Source of the DNA: Corynebacterium pseudodiphtheriticum DSM 44287
Lineage (GTDB): Bacteria > Actinomycetota > Actinomycetes > Mycobacteriales > Mycobacteriaceae
NCBI RefSeq assembly: GCF_000688415.1
Contig: NZ_JIAH01000001.1
Span: 1-64,000 of the forward strand
Reading direction: 5' to 3'
DNA length: 64,000 bases
The position numbers and the translations under genes are program-made. Of this stretch, positions 9,163 through 18,090 are shown piece after piece; position 1 is the stretch's first letter; each line of letters starts with the position of its first letter. The notes beneath the pieces were generated by a model. It was given only the letters and a program-made list of their open reading frames with translations. It was not told the DNA's origin and made no database searches.

Positions 9163-9918
9163 GTGCATAACGAGCAAAACCAGGAGCTACAGCAGCGCGG
9201 CGAGCACGTTTTTTCCACGCTGAATTCGGAGCTGCTTGCGCAAGGCCCCATCGTTGGGCTGCGCCGGGATACTGTTTCGATGCCGGGCGGGGGCGAGGCC
9301 ACGCGGGAAATCCTGGAACACTTCGGTGCTGCGGCGATTGTCGCGGTGGACGAAGACAACCGGATTGCGATGATCCATCAGTATCGCCACGCTTTCGGGC
9401 AGCGGTTGTGGGAGATCCCGGCCGGGTTATTAGATCAGGCAGGTGAGACGGCATTCGAATGCGCACAGCGTGAGTTGTTGGAAGAAATTGGGGCGCAGGC
9501 AGCACGGTGGGCGGTTCTCGGCGATATTGCTCCTAGCCCGGGGATATCGGATGAAGCCACCCGAATTTTTCTCGCGCAAAATATCAGCACAGTAGCCCGG
9601 GATCCAGCTGAGCAGGGTGCATCCGGTCTAGGAGCTCAGATCGGTGATTCTGGAGATGAAGAAGCCGATATGGAATTAGCCTGGATAGCTCTTGACGACG
9701 CCGTCGCCAAGGTTTGCGCTGGTGAAATCATGAATGCTTCTGCTGTGGCGGGCATCTTGTTGGCACACCACCATGTGGTAGCAGGCACGCAGCTGCGCAG
9801 TGTGGAAGCCCCATTCGCATTGCGCCCGACCGCGTTGGCGCAGCGTCGGCAAGCATCTGGAACGGTGCAACCGGGTGCAGCGTTGACCCAGATAACCGAG
9901 ACAGACAACCACGAATAA
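9163..9918 (+). CDS. NUDIX hydrolase, ADP-ribose pyrophosphatase type
   Basis: A 251-residue NUDIX enzyme equivalent to Rv1700, expected to hydrolyse ADP-ribose to AMP and ribose-5-phosphate. The NUDIX helix is clear ([10 protein letters not shown] followed by RELLEEIG at about 107-111 region). Two features are unusual: an acidic insert between the catalytic core and the last strand ([10 protein letters not shown] to [10 protein letters not shown]) and about 35 extra residues at the C-terminus. The GTG start is two bases after steB, and the stop overlaps the xerD start by one base. In C. glutamicum and mycobacteria pyrG lies between the steB equivalent and this gene; here it does not. Confidence 0.88.
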   Translation: MHNEQNQELQQRGEHVFSTLNSELLAQGPIVGLRRDTVSMPGGGEATREILEHFGAAAIVAVDEDNRIAMIHQYRHAFGQRLWEIPAGLLDQAGETAFECAQRELLEEIGAQAARWAVLGDIAPSPGISDEATRIFLAQNISTVARDPAEQGASGLGAQIGDSGDEEADMELAWIALDDAVAKVCAGEIMNASAVAGILLAHHHVVAGTQLRSVEAPFALRPTALAQRRQASGTVQPGAALTQITETDNHE

Positions 9919-10847
9919 TGGCTGCTACAGCGCAAGAGATTGCCGATACGTGGCTGGACCACCTAGCGGTGGAAAAAGGACATTCGGATAACACGCTGCA
10001 GAGTTACCGACGCGATATCCGGCGCTACCTCACGTGGTTGGAGCAACTGGGATATACGCACTTAGGCCAGGTAACTGCGGCGGATCTGGAAGGTTATTTG
10101 CGTGATCTGCAGACTGGATTTGCAGGGTATAAACCTTTGGTAGTGGCATCGACGAGCCGGGCGTTCATCGTGGTGCGGGGATTGCACAAGTTTGCTTTGA
10201 GCGAGGGCGAATTGGCAGAAGATGTGGCCGCGGGGATAGCTCCGCCGAGTGCTGCACAAAATTTGCCGGATGCCTTGTCCATTGCTGACGTTGAACGCTT
10301 GTTAGACGCAATCCCGACTGGGCAGGCGGCAACCCCAGTGAATATTCGGGACCGGGCTTTACTGGAATTGCTGTATTCCACAGGCACTCGTATTTCGGAG
10401 GCTTTGGATATTACGCTCGATGATTTTCGTCATGCTGCTGATGGGGAACGGATCCTTCGCGTGACCGGTAAAGGCTCGAAACAACGCATCGTTCCCATTG
10501 GCCAGACTGCGATCGATGCGTGTAACGAGTACGTGGTGCGGGCCCGGCCGATGCTGGCGAAAGGAACTAGTCACGCTTTGTTTTTGAATACGCGTGGCGC
10601 GCAGTTGAAGCGACAGTCCGCGTGGAAGGTGCTACAAGAAGCTGCGCAACAGGCGGGGATTAGCACCAAGATTTCCCCGCACACGCTGCGGCATTCATTC
10701 GCCACGCATTTGCTTTCCGGCGGAGCCGATGTGCGCACCGTACAGGAATTATTAGGGCATTCTTCAGTAACTACTACGCAAATTTATACCCACGTGAGTG
10801 CCGATGACATGCGGGAAGTCTGGGCTCAGTCACACCCGCGGGCGTAG
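9918..10847 (+). CDS. xerD: Site-specific tyrosine recombinase XerD
   Basis: A 309-residue recombinase that resolves chromosome dimers at dif with XerC. The N-terminal SAM-like core-binding domain spans about 5-95 and the catalytic domain about 118-300. All active-site residues are present: R158 (TGTRISEAL), K185 (GKGSKQR), H255 and R258 (HTLRHSF), H281 (LGHSS) and the nucleophile Y290 (QIYTHV). It is coupled to the NUDIX gene by TAATG. Its place next to the parA-like and scpAB genes matches other corynebacteria, so this is the housekeeping enzyme and not a phage integrase. Confidence 0.95.
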   Translation: MAATAQEIADTWLDHLAVEKGHSDNTLQSYRRDIRRYLTWLEQLGYTHLGQVTAADLEGYLRDLQTGFAGYKPLVVASTSRAFIVVRGLHKFALSEGELAEDVAAGIAPPSAAQNLPDALSIADVERLLDAIPTGQAATPVNIRDRALLELLYSTGTRISEALDITLDDFRHAADGERILRVTGKGSKQRIVPIGQTAIDACNEYVVRARPMLAKGTSHALFLNTRGAQLKRQSAWKVLQEAAQQAGISTKISPHTLRHSFATHLLSGGADVRTVQELLGHSSVTTTQIYTHVSADDMREVWAQSHPRA

Positions 10848-10914
10848 GGTGTAAGTAAGAGTGGTACCACATGAAAGTCTATTGTTTGTACAACTACGAA
10901 AAGGATAATGGCAT

Positions 10915-11358
10915 ATGGTTTCTGATGGAGGTATGACCCTGAAAGAAGAGCTAACTCAGACTAGCCCGTTGCAGGAGGCGCTGCAGTATAGCCAGAAAAC
11001 CATTACCGAACGTGCATTTGCATTGGAAGACAAGTGGAAGCGCACGCCACCTGTGGAGGGCTTTTCCGAAGACAATTTCTATTCGCGGGCAAATCTATTA
11101 CGCGTGCGCGATGCTGGAATTTCTGAGCATGATCTTTTTCTCTATATCGCGGCGGGTGGTTTCCGCGCGCACAGTGATGCCTTCTGGTATTTCGTGCCTC
11201 ATTTGGAAAAAGACCATCATGTTGTGGTCGATTCTTTGCTGTGCTCACCGAGCCTAGAATCGATGCTTAATGTCCACGTCGCCGTAAGATACTTGGACAA
11301 AGAGTTTATGCTGAATTTCATCGAGGCTATGTGGAACGGCGAACACTTCGGTATGTAG
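10915..11358 (+). CDS. Unrecognised 147-aa protein between xerD and the parA-like gene
   Basis: I do not recognise this protein. The frame is closed by good signals: AAGGA about nine bases before ATG 10915 (a second ATG at 10933 is possible). The product is acidic to neutral, soluble, without signal peptide or membrane helix, and predicted mostly helical (LQEALQYSQKTITERAFALE). Notable patches are FSEDNFYSRANLLRV, HDLFLYIAAGGFRAH and the aromatic C-terminal stretch FIEAMWNGEHFGM. It has its own gaps on both sides (67 bases after xerD, about 207 before the parA-like start), suggesting separate transcription. Other genomes carry unrelated genes in this slot. Confidence 0.7.
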   Translation: MVSDGGMTLKEELTQTSPLQEALQYSQKTITERAFALEDKWKRTPPVEGFSEDNFYSRANLLRVRDAGISEHDLFLYIAAGGFRAHSDAFWYFVPHLEKDHHVVVDSLLCSPSLESMLNVHVAVRYLDKEFMLNFIEAMWNGEHFGM

Positions 11359-11431
11359 AACTTTGCGCCCACGTCGTAGCCGGGTTGAGTAGTTATTAGT
11401 TCAAGGCTTTATCCTTGTCTATTGTGTTCGC

Positions 11432-11459
11432 TTGTCAAGCAGGTGGACTTTTTTAATAA
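11432..11459 (+). promoter_or_regulatory. Candidate housekeeping promoter for the parA-scpAB operon
   Basis: TTGTCA at 11432-11437 and TAATAA at 11454-11459 with a 16-base spacer, in the 207-base gap before the parA-like gene. It would give a leader of roughly 100 bases. Assignment is by consensus match only. Confidence 0.35.
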
Positions 11460-11565
11460 CAGCGTTGTAAGTTTGGTGTATCAACGCGGAGGTATTCTGC
11501 TGACCGCCGGAGGTCGGTGTAGACGAGCATCTCTGGATTTAGTCTTGATGCAGGAAGGCGAGGAC

Positions 11566-12441
11566 ATGAGTGACGACGGGCTCTTTGAGGCGGAAACAAC
11601 CGGCCTCACCGGCCGCGCAAAACGTGAATTCTCGCAACCGAAGCCACTAGACAAACACGGCCCGGCCACGATTATCTCCATGTGCAACCAAAAAGGTGGC
11701 GTCGGCAAGACCACCACGACCATCAATTTGGGTGCCTGTATCGCAGAGCATGGCCGTAAAGTCCTGTTGGTTGACTTGGACCCGCAGGGTGCATTGTCTG
11801 CGGGTTTGGGCATTTCGCATGACCGTTTAGAAGACACCATCTACGACGTCATGTTGGACAACCACACCAGCATCCACTCCGCAATTTTGCATACCGATAC
11901 CGCAAACCTCGATGTCGTTCCTGCGAATATTGACCTTTCTGCTGCTGAAATCCAGATGGTCAACGAAGTTGGTCGTGAGCACACTCTGGCTCGTGCGCTG
12001 CGTCCGGTAATGCGGGATTACGACTTCATCATCATCGACTGCCAGCCGTCCTTGGGCTTGCTGACGGTAAACGCGCTTGCGTGTTCACACGGCGTGATCA
12101 TTCCGATGGAATGCGAATACTTTTCCTTGCGTGGGCTGGCGCTGTTGACCGACACCGTCGAAAAAGTCTCTGAACGCATCAACTTTGACCTGGAAGTTCT
12201 GGGCATTTTGGTCACGATGTTTGACCGACGCACCAAACACGCCAGGGAAGTAATGGATCGCGTCGTTGAGGTTTTTGATGAAAAAGTCTTCGATACCGTG
12301 ATCACACGCACCGTCCGCTTCCCAGAGACCTCCGTGGCTGGCGAGCCCATCACTAGCTGGGCACCAAGTTCACAGGCCACCCAGCAATATCGAACCTTAG
12401 CGCTTGAGGTTATGGAGCGCACTGCTAACGCTCAGGCATGA
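11566..12441 (+). CDS. ParA/Soj-family ATPase (Rv1708-like)
   Basis: A 291-residue MinD/ParA-type ATPase. It has the deviant Walker A KGGVGKTTTT near residue 45, the switch motif DLDPQGALSAGLG, and FIIIDCQPSLGLL as Walker B. There is no cognate parB beside it; the neighbours are scpA and scpB, the same order as Rv1708-Rv1710. It is thus the second, condensin-linked ParA-like protein and not the origin-proximal partitioning ATPase. Start ATG 11566 is preceded by GGCGAGG; the upstream frame to 11422 is Cys/Val-rich with no homology signal and is rejected. It overlaps scpA by four bases. Confidence 0.9.
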   Translation: MSDDGLFEAETTGLTGRAKREFSQPKPLDKHGPATIISMCNQKGGVGKTTTTINLGACIAEHGRKVLLVDLDPQGALSAGLGISHDRLEDTIYDVMLDNHTSIHSAILHTDTANLDVVPANIDLSAAEIQMVNEVGREHTLARALRPVMRDYDFIIIDCQPSLGLLTVNALACSHGVIIPMECEYFSLRGLALLTDTVEKVSERINFDLEVLGILVTMFDRRTKHAREVMDRVVEVFDEKVFDTVITRTVRFPETSVAGEPITSWAPSSQATQQYRTLALEVMERTANAQA

Positions 12442-13307
12442 CGCACAGTCGCACTGCGCAGAGTCACACTGCACAGAAAAAGCAGAGAGAGCAGAGCCAG
12501 ACCGAAACCCCAGAACAACCAGAGATCACTGGTTTTCGCCTGGCCTTGGCGAATTTCGAGGGGCCCTTTGACCTGCTGCTGCAGCTTATCCATTCCAAAA
12601 AGATGGATATTACAGACATCGCTCTGCACGAGGTCACCGACGAATTTTTAGCGTATACCCGTTTTCTTGACGCCAGCGCCGGCTTAGACGAACGCACAGA
12701 ATTCCTTGTTGTTGCAGCAACCTTGCTGGACCTGAAAGCAGCACGTTTGCTTCCGCGTGGAGAAGTCGACGACGAAGAAGACCTCGCATTGCTGGAATCG
12801 CGAGACCTCTTGTTCGCCCGGTTGCTGCAATACCGCGCATACAAACAAGTTGCAGAGTTATTTGCAGACTGGCAACGCAACGCACAGCAACGATACCCGC
12901 GGGCCGTGGCCATCGAAGAACGCTTTGCTGAATTACTACCTCCGTTGCACTTGGGGCATAGCCCGGAATCGTTCGCAGAATTAGCGGCAGGAGTATTCCG
13001 CCCGAAACCTCCCGAGGAAGTCGGCACCGATCACGTACACCGGGTGGCAGTTTCAGTGCCCGAACAAGCAGGTGTGATGCTGAACTCGCTGAAATTGCTC
13101 GGACCCAGTGAATGGACGACATTTGCAACCCTGACCCGTGATTGCCCAGATACCATGCATATCGTGGGTCGATTTTTGGCGCTGTTGGAGCTGTACAAGG
13201 CGCGTGCGGTGGATACAGAACAACCCGAGGCCTTGGAAAAACTATCTGTCGCATGGACTGGCTTGGACGTGGACCCAGCCGTCGTTGGTGCGGCAAATTG
13301 GGAATAA
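12438..13307 (+). CDS. scpA: Segregation and condensation protein A
   Basis: A 289-residue kleisin that bridges the SMC heads with ScpB. The first ~30 residues are a polar Ser/Thr/Gln-rich leader. The conserved core begins with FEGPFDLLLQLIHSKKMDI (near 36-54), which binds SMC, and includes DLKAARLLP and YKQVAELF; the C-terminal winged helix is at about 210-285. It is coupled to the parA-like gene (ATGA). A 100-base gap separates it from scpB, longer than usual, but no terminator is visible there. Confidence 0.93.
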   Translation: MTHSRTAQSHTAQKKQREQSQTETPEQPEITGFRLALANFEGPFDLLLQLIHSKKMDITDIALHEVTDEFLAYTRFLDASAGLDERTEFLVVAATLLDLKAARLLPRGEVDDEEDLALLESRDLLFARLLQYRAYKQVAELFADWQRNAQQRYPRAVAIEERFAELLPPLHLGHSPESFAELAAGVFRPKPPEEVGTDHVHRVAVSVPEQAGVMLNSLKLLGPSEWTTFATLTRDCPDTMHIVGRFLALLELYKARAVDTEQPEALEKLSVAWTGLDVDPAVVGAANWE

Positions 13308-13407
13308 GTCGGGAACAAATACCAGTGGCTGTCAATAAGAGCGGTTGTCAGCGAAAATGGGTGACTGTGAGAATGGCTGCTAGCAAGAATAGGCGTAAAG
13401 GAACACG

Positions 13408-14013
13408 ATGAGCATGGACGATAACCCGGCACAATCTACCGATCTGCCACTGATTTCTCAGCTGCGCAGCCAATTAGAGTCCATCTTGCTCGTCATCGAT
13501 GCACCAGCGAGTGCTGCGCATCTGGCTCGAGCACTCGGCGTCGCTAAGCCCGAGGTCGTTGCACTATTGGAAGAAATTCGCGACGAATTCGACAGTCGTG
13601 GTTCAGGCATGCAGTTGCGCGAGAATGCAGAAGGCTGGCGTTTGTATACGCGCACTGCAAACGCCACCCCCGTCGAGGAATTTTTGCTTGATGGAAGCCA
13701 GACCAAATTGTCCCGCGCTGCGCTAGAAACCCTGGCTGTCATCGCATACCGACAACCGGTGACTAGGGCTCAGGTCTCGGCAGTCCGTGGGGTCAACGTC
13801 GATGGTGTTATGCGCACGCTGGCAATTCGCGGTATGATTCGCGAGGTTGAGGCAAGTCAGCACCCCGATCTCACGGAGGAGACGTCCGGCACAGCCCGAT
13901 TCTATGTCACCACCGAGCTGTTTTTGGAACAATTGGGTATAGATTCTCTCGCTGCACTGCCTGATCTTGCGCCATTGCTGCCAGAACTCGACAGCATTGA
14001 CGACGACTTTTAA
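13408..14013 (+). CDS. scpB: Segregation and condensation protein B
   Basis: A 201-residue ScpB made of two winged-helix domains (about 14-95 and 100-180). The diagnostic stretches are SRAALETLAVIAYRQPVTRAQ and RGVNVDGVMRTLAIRGMI. It dimerises and binds ScpA in the SMC-ScpAB condensin. ATG 13408 is preceded by AAAGGA at good spacing. The acidic C-terminus (PELDSIDDDF) is common in the family. The rluB start follows after 29 bases. Confidence 0.94.
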   Translation: MSMDDNPAQSTDLPLISQLRSQLESILLVIDAPASAAHLARALGVAKPEVVALLEEIRDEFDSRGSGMQLRENAEGWRLYTRTANATPVEEFLLDGSQTKLSRAALETLAVIAYRQPVTRAQVSAVRGVNVDGVMRTLAIRGMIREVEASQHPDLTEETSGTARFYVTTELFLEQLGIDSLAALPDLAPLLPELDSIDDDF

Positions 14014-14042
14014 CCCGGCAGACGATAACAGCTTAAAGGACC

Positions 14043-14894
14043 GTGATCACCGTGACCGAAAACCACAGTAAAGCAACCGCAGAATCCATTGCCCAAGATT
14101 TAGGCGCGGATTGGATTTTTGCCGATGAGCCGACCAATGGCCAAGACAATGATGCAGGGCGCGAAGCCGTGCGGCTACAGAAAGTGTTGTCTCAGGCAGG
14201 CGTAGCTTCACGCCGACACTCGGAAATCTTGATTCGTGATGGGCGTGTGCAAGTCAATGGCAAGACCATCACGAAACAAGGCGTGAAGGTTGACCCGTCG
14301 CAGGATGTCATCCACGTCGACGGTGCTCGAATTAACGTGGACGAGGATAAAGCTTATTACGTGCTGAACAAGCCACGTGGCGTGCAATCCACCATGTCGG
14401 ACGAGATGGGCCGGCGTTGCGTCGGTGATCTAGTCCTCGGCAAGTTAGATGCTGGCGAAAGGCTGTTCCATGTCGGACGTTTGGACGCCGACACCGAAGG
14501 TTTGCTGATCCTGACTAACGACGGCGAGCTTGCGAATCGCCTGATGCACCCGAAATACGAGGTATCCAAGACTTACCTGGCGGAAGTGCTCGGTGAGGCA
14601 GGTCCGAAGTTGATTTCTACGCTGCGCGAAGGAGTGGAGCTGGAAGATGGTATGGCGAAAGCGGATTTCATTCGCATCATCGATAAAAACCAAGGATTTT
14701 CGTTGGTACAGGTAGAGCTGCATGAAGGTCGCAAGCACATCGTGCGTCGCATGCTGAAAGAAGCCGGCTATCCGGTCCAGCGTCTGGTGCGTACTAAGGT
14801 GCACACGGTGCAGCTCGGTGAACAAAAACCCGGTGTCCTGCGGGCGTTGAATTCCTCTGAGCTGACTTCGCTGTATAAAGCAGTGGGCATGTAG
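14043..14894 (+). CDS. rluB: 23S rRNA pseudouridine synthase RluB-like
   Basis: A 283-residue RsuA/RluB-family enzyme. It has an N-terminal leader of ~40 residues, an S4 domain (RLQKVLSQAGVASRRHSE, about 42-100), and a catalytic domain with the active-site Asp in HVGRLDADTEGLLILTNDG. The C-terminal motif EGRKHIVRRMLKEAGYPV is intact. The known reaction is U2605 to pseudouridine in 23S rRNA (E. coli RluB numbering). Two GTG codons can start it: 14043, very close to AAAGGA, and 14052, better spaced. It follows scpB as in Mycobacterium (Rv1711). Confidence 0.92.
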   Translation: MITVTENHSKATAESIAQDLGADWIFADEPTNGQDNDAGREAVRLQKVLSQAGVASRRHSEILIRDGRVQVNGKTITKQGVKVDPSQDVIHVDGARINVDEDKAYYVLNKPRGVQSTMSDEMGRRCVGDLVLGKLDAGERLFHVGRLDADTEGLLILTNDGELANRLMHPKYEVSKTYLAEVLGEAGPKLISTLREGVELEDGMAKADFIRIIDKNQGFSLVQVELHEGRKHIVRRMLKEAGYPVQRLVRTKVHTVQLGEQKPGVLRALNSSELTSLYKAVGM

Positions 14895-14958
14895 AAAACA
14901 CCAGCAGTTAATACACAGTAATACACACAGACTAGACAGAAACGATAGAAACGAATTT

Positions 14959-17169
14959 ATGATTACAAACATGCCTGACGACGGCCTACTTGTCGCCGTC
15001 GACGGACCTTCCGGAACTGGGAAATCCTCCACCTGCCGTGCGCTGGCGAAACAACTGGATGCCAAATATCTCGATACCGGAGCAATGTATCGGGTAGCCA
15101 CCCTCGCCGTACTTCGTGCCCAGGTGGATCCGCTCGATAGCTATGCGGTTATTGAGGCGACCCGCGATCTGCCGATTGAGATTAGCGATGACCCGGAATC
15201 CAGCGCGGTGCTTCTCGACGGTGAGGATGTCTCGGAACCGATCCGAGGGCAAGCCGTGACGACGCATGTCTCGTCTGTCTCGGCCATCCCGGAGGTTCGG
15301 GAAAACTTGGTGCAATTGCAGCGTGAGCTCGCTTTTGCCGCCCACCGCGTGATCGTCGAAGGCCGTGATATTGGCACCGTCGTGCTGGGGGATGCGCCGA
15401 CGAAGATTTTTCTCACTGCTTCTGCGGAAATCCGCGCGCAGCGTCGGCACGACCAGAACCTGGCGGCCGGTCGGGAATCGTCGTTTTCTGCGGTGCTTGC
15501 CGACGTCCAACGCCGCGATGCGGCCGATTCCGCGCGTGCTGCCTCGCCGCTGCGCCCAGCTGATGATGCGGTGCTGGTTGATACCTCGGAACTGTCGTTG
15601 GAGGAAGTCCAACAACAGATTATTGATATTATCCAGGGTCTAGACTTGACCGATTCTGGTGATCCGGAGGATCCGAATGACTTCGCCACGCAATACCGTG
15701 AATACACCGGCGCGGATTTTGACGATGCGGAATTTTCCGAAGCTGTCTCTGCTGCGCAGGAAACCAGCGCTTCGAGCGCTGACGGCGAGCCAGACTGGGA
15801 CGCTTTGGAAGAAGAATTCCTGTCTGCACTGGGCGGCACCCAAGTAGAAGAAGCCCTGTGCACCGTAGCGATCGTGGGACGGCCCAACGTTGGCAAGTCC
15901 TCGCTGACGAACCGCTTTTTGGGTCGTCGTGAAGCAGTCGTCGAAGACGTACCTGGTGTCACCCGCGACCGGAACTCGTACTTAGCCGAATGGGCAAACC
16001 AGCGGTTCTGGGTACAAGATACTGGTGGCTGGGATTCCAATGTCAAAGGCCTCAACGCGCATATCGCACGCCAGGCCGAAGTGGCGATGGATACCGCAGA
16101 TGTCATCATTTTTGTCGTTGATACCCGAGTCGGAGCCACTGAGACTGACATCATGATGGCACGCAAGCTGCAACGCTCGAAAGTACCGGTGCTGCTGGTG
16201 GCCAACAAGTTTGATTCACCGCAGCAATATGCTGATCTTTCGCTGTTTTATAGCCTGGGATTGGGCGATCCATGGCCGGTCTCGGCGCTGCACGGTAACG
16301 GTTCCGCTGACGTTCTCGATGAGATGTTGCGTTTGTTCCCAGAAAGCCCACGGCAAACCTCGATTACCTCTGGACCGCGCAAAGTGGCTTTGGTGGGCAA
16401 GCCGAACGTCGGCAAGTCCTCGCTCCTGAACAAATTCGCCAACGAAGAACGCTCGGTGGTCGATAACATTGCTGGTACCACGGTGGACCCAGTGGACTCC
16501 ATGGTGCAACTCGATGAGCAGATGTGGCGTTTCATCGACACCGCAGGTCTGCGCAAAAAGGTAAAAAACGCGCAAGGTCATGAATATTATGCGTCTCTGC
16601 GTACCCGTGGCGTGATCGATGCTGCAGAAGTCTGCGTGCTGTTGATCGATGCCTCTGAGCCGATCAGTGAACAAGACCAGCGCGTACTCGCCATGATCTT
16701 GGAATCTGGGAAATCCCTAGTCCTCGCGCTCAACAAATGGGATCTGATGGAAGAAGAACGCCGCTTCTTGTTGGAACGCGAGCTGGAACAACAGCTTCGG
16801 CATATCCCATGGGCGACGCGCGTGAACATTTCGGCTAAAACAGGCCGTGCGCTCAACAAGCTGGAACCAGCGATGATCGCAGCCTTGGAAAGCTGGGACA
16901 AGCGTGTGACTACGGGACAGTTGAATAACTGGATCCGCGAGGCTATCGCGGCGAACCCACCGCCTATGAAGAACAATCGTTTGCCTAAGGTACTGTTTGC
17001 TACCCAGGCAGGCACGCAGCCGCCGACCATCGTGTTGTTTACGACCGGATTCCTGGATGCCGGGTACCGGCGCTACCTCGAGCGTAAATTCCGAGAGCGC
17101 TTTGGTTTTCACGGCACCCCAGTGCGCATTGCTGTCCGGGTGCGTGAGCGCAAAACTAAGCGCAAGTAG
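14959..17169 (+). CDS. cmk-der: Cytidylate kinase-GTPase Der fusion
   Basis: One uninterrupted 736-residue frame. Residues 10-228 are a complete CMP kinase: P-loop GPSGTGKSS (16-24), LDTGAMYR (38-45), VEGRDIGTVV (133-142). Residues 230-300 are an acidic linker (GDPEDPNDF, DWDALEEEFLSAL). Residues 303-736 are Der/EngA with two G domains: GRPNVGKSS (307-315) and NKFD (417-420); GKPNVGKSS (480-488) and NKWD (592-595). A KH-like domain ends it (about 650-736). CMK makes CDP from CMP; Der is an essential 50S-assembly GTPase. In C. glutamicum and mycobacteria these are two adjacent genes; fused forms are known in some other actinobacteria. The acidic linker resembles the N-terminal extension of separate corynebacterial Der. 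Confidence 0.93.
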   Translation: MITNMPDDGLLVAVDGPSGTGKSSTCRALAKQLDAKYLDTGAMYRVATLAVLRAQVDPLDSYAVIEATRDLPIEISDDPESSAVLLDGEDVSEPIRGQAVTTHVSSVSAIPEVRENLVQLQRELAFAAHRVIVEGRDIGTVVLGDAPTKIFLTASAEIRAQRRHDQNLAAGRESSFSAVLADVQRRDAADSARAASPLRPADDAVLVDTSELSLEEVQQQIIDIIQGLDLTDSGDPEDPNDFATQYREYTGADFDDAEFSEAVSAAQETSASSADGEPDWDALEEEFLSALGGTQVEEALCTVAIVGRPNVGKSSLTNRFLGRREAVVEDVPGVTRDRNSYLAEWANQRFWVQDTGGWDSNVKGLNAHIARQAEVAMDTADVIIFVVDTRVGATETDIMMARKLQRSKVPVLLVANKFDSPQQYADLSLFYSLGLGDPWPVSALHGNGSADVLDEMLRLFPESPRQTSITSGPRKVALVGKPNVGKSSLLNKFANEERSVVDNIAGTTVDPVDSMVQLDEQMWRFIDTAGLRKKVKNAQGHEYYASLRTRGVIDAAEVCVLLIDASEPISEQDQRVLAMILESGKSLVLALNKWDLMEEERRFLLERELEQQLRHIPWATRVNISAKTGRALNKLEPAMIAALESWDKRVTTGQLNNWIREAIAANPPPMKNNRLPKVLFATQAGTQPPTIVLFTTGFLDAGYRRYLERKFRERFGFHGTPVRIAVRVRERKTKRK

Positions 17170-17243
17170 TTGAAACTAGCTTTAGCTGGGCATTAGTCAG
17201 AAATTAACAGTCAATGCCCGGCGCTAGCCTGGCAGCTCTGGCC

Positions 17244-18038
17244 TTAGCCCGTGTGCGGGCCTCGTTCATAAACAAAGGCGTCTGTGCGATAGGGCAGCGT
17301 TATGGTATCTGTACGTGATTTCTCCCAGAAATCTAACAGGTACCAATTTAAATTCCCGGTCAACCGGTTGCGCATTCGCTGGTTTGCACGCTGCCAATAG
17401 CTGCGCGAATGCATCAGTTCATGCACGCCGGCAACGCTGAGTTCTTGCGTCATAGTGGTCCGTAGCGTATCTACCAGCTGCCACGGAGCATGGACGGTTG
17501 GGAGGAACCCGGCTGGTTGGATATCCCCAGAATGCATGATCCGTGCCAGCCGGAGTATTTCTGGGCGGGAGACGTCCAAAGTATTCCATACCAATAGCAG
17601 CCTGCCGCCCGGCGCGAGCACACGATCAGCTTCCTGGCTTGCAGCTGCGACATCGAACCAATGCCAAGATTGTGCGTAGCTCAGGCAATCTACGGAATCT
17701 CGTGCCAGGCCGGTGGCTTCCGCGCTGGCCTGCCACGTCGGCACGCCTAGTTTTCGGTGCAGGAACTGCGCCATGCCTGCTGACGGATCAAAGGCGTAAA
17801 CTTGGTGGCCGGCAGCATCGAATACGGCGCTGAGCTGACCGGTTCCAGCACCGCCGTCGACGACGCGTGCGTTTGCTTGGTCACGTGTGGCCAAGTGGGC
17901 GAGTTCGTTTGGGTATCCGGGCCGGATTGCATCGTAGGCTTCCGCCGAAAATGCCTCGCCCGCTGCACGGCGCAACTCTGCGCTTGCAAAGGTGGGGCTG
18001 GTTTTGGCAGATGCCTTGAAAAACACAGGAGAAGTCAT
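17244..18038 (-). CDS. Class I SAM-dependent methyltransferase
   Basis: A 264-residue methyltransferase of the UbiE/type-11 group. The SAM motif I is VVDGGAGTGQLSAVF, motif II has VYAFDPSAGMAQFL, and a later acidic/aromatic motif is LSYAQSWHWFDV, characteristic of a large family of small-molecule methyltransferases. The substrate is unknown. The start is taken as ATG 18038 because the family N-terminus (ELRRAAGEAFSAEAYDAIRPGYP) lies just inside; the longer frame up to 18377 would overlap the divergent ABC gene and is composed of unrelated residues. It is divergent from the ABC exporter with only ~52 bases between starts, and convergent with cmk-der. Confidence 0.85.
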   Translation of the reverse strand: MTSPVFFKASAKTSPTFASAELRRAAGEAFSAEAYDAIRPGYPNELAHLATRDQANARVVDGGAGTGQLSAVFDAAGHQVYAFDPSAGMAQFLHRKLGVPTWQASAEATGLARDSVDCLSYAQSWHWFDVAAASQEADRVLAPGGRLLLVWNTLDVSRPEILRLARIMHSGDIQPAGFLPTVHAPWQLVDTLRTTMTQELSVAGVHELMHSRSYWQRANQRMRNRLTGNLNWYLLDFWEKSRTDTITLPYRTDAFVYERGPHTG

Positions 18039-18090
18039 CGGTACACAAACTAATACACGAAAAGCTGGCGTGCAGCAGCCAGCACCTTTA

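Noticed and set aside
12464..13335. Leftward frames antisense to scpA
   Set aside because: Shadow composition, no start signals; scpA motifs are unambiguous on the other strand.
15141..16208. 355-codon leftward frame inside cmk-der
   Set aside because: A Ser/Thr/Arg-rich antisense shadow of a clear two-domain gene.
17188..17219. Terminator between cmk-der and the methyltransferase
   Set aside because: GGGCATT/AATGCCC pair only over seven bases with an 18-base loop and no T-run, too weak to call.
17992..18090. Upstream start for the first ABC gene
   Set aside because: It would overlap the methyltransferase coding region; membrane-domain sequence starts only after 18091.
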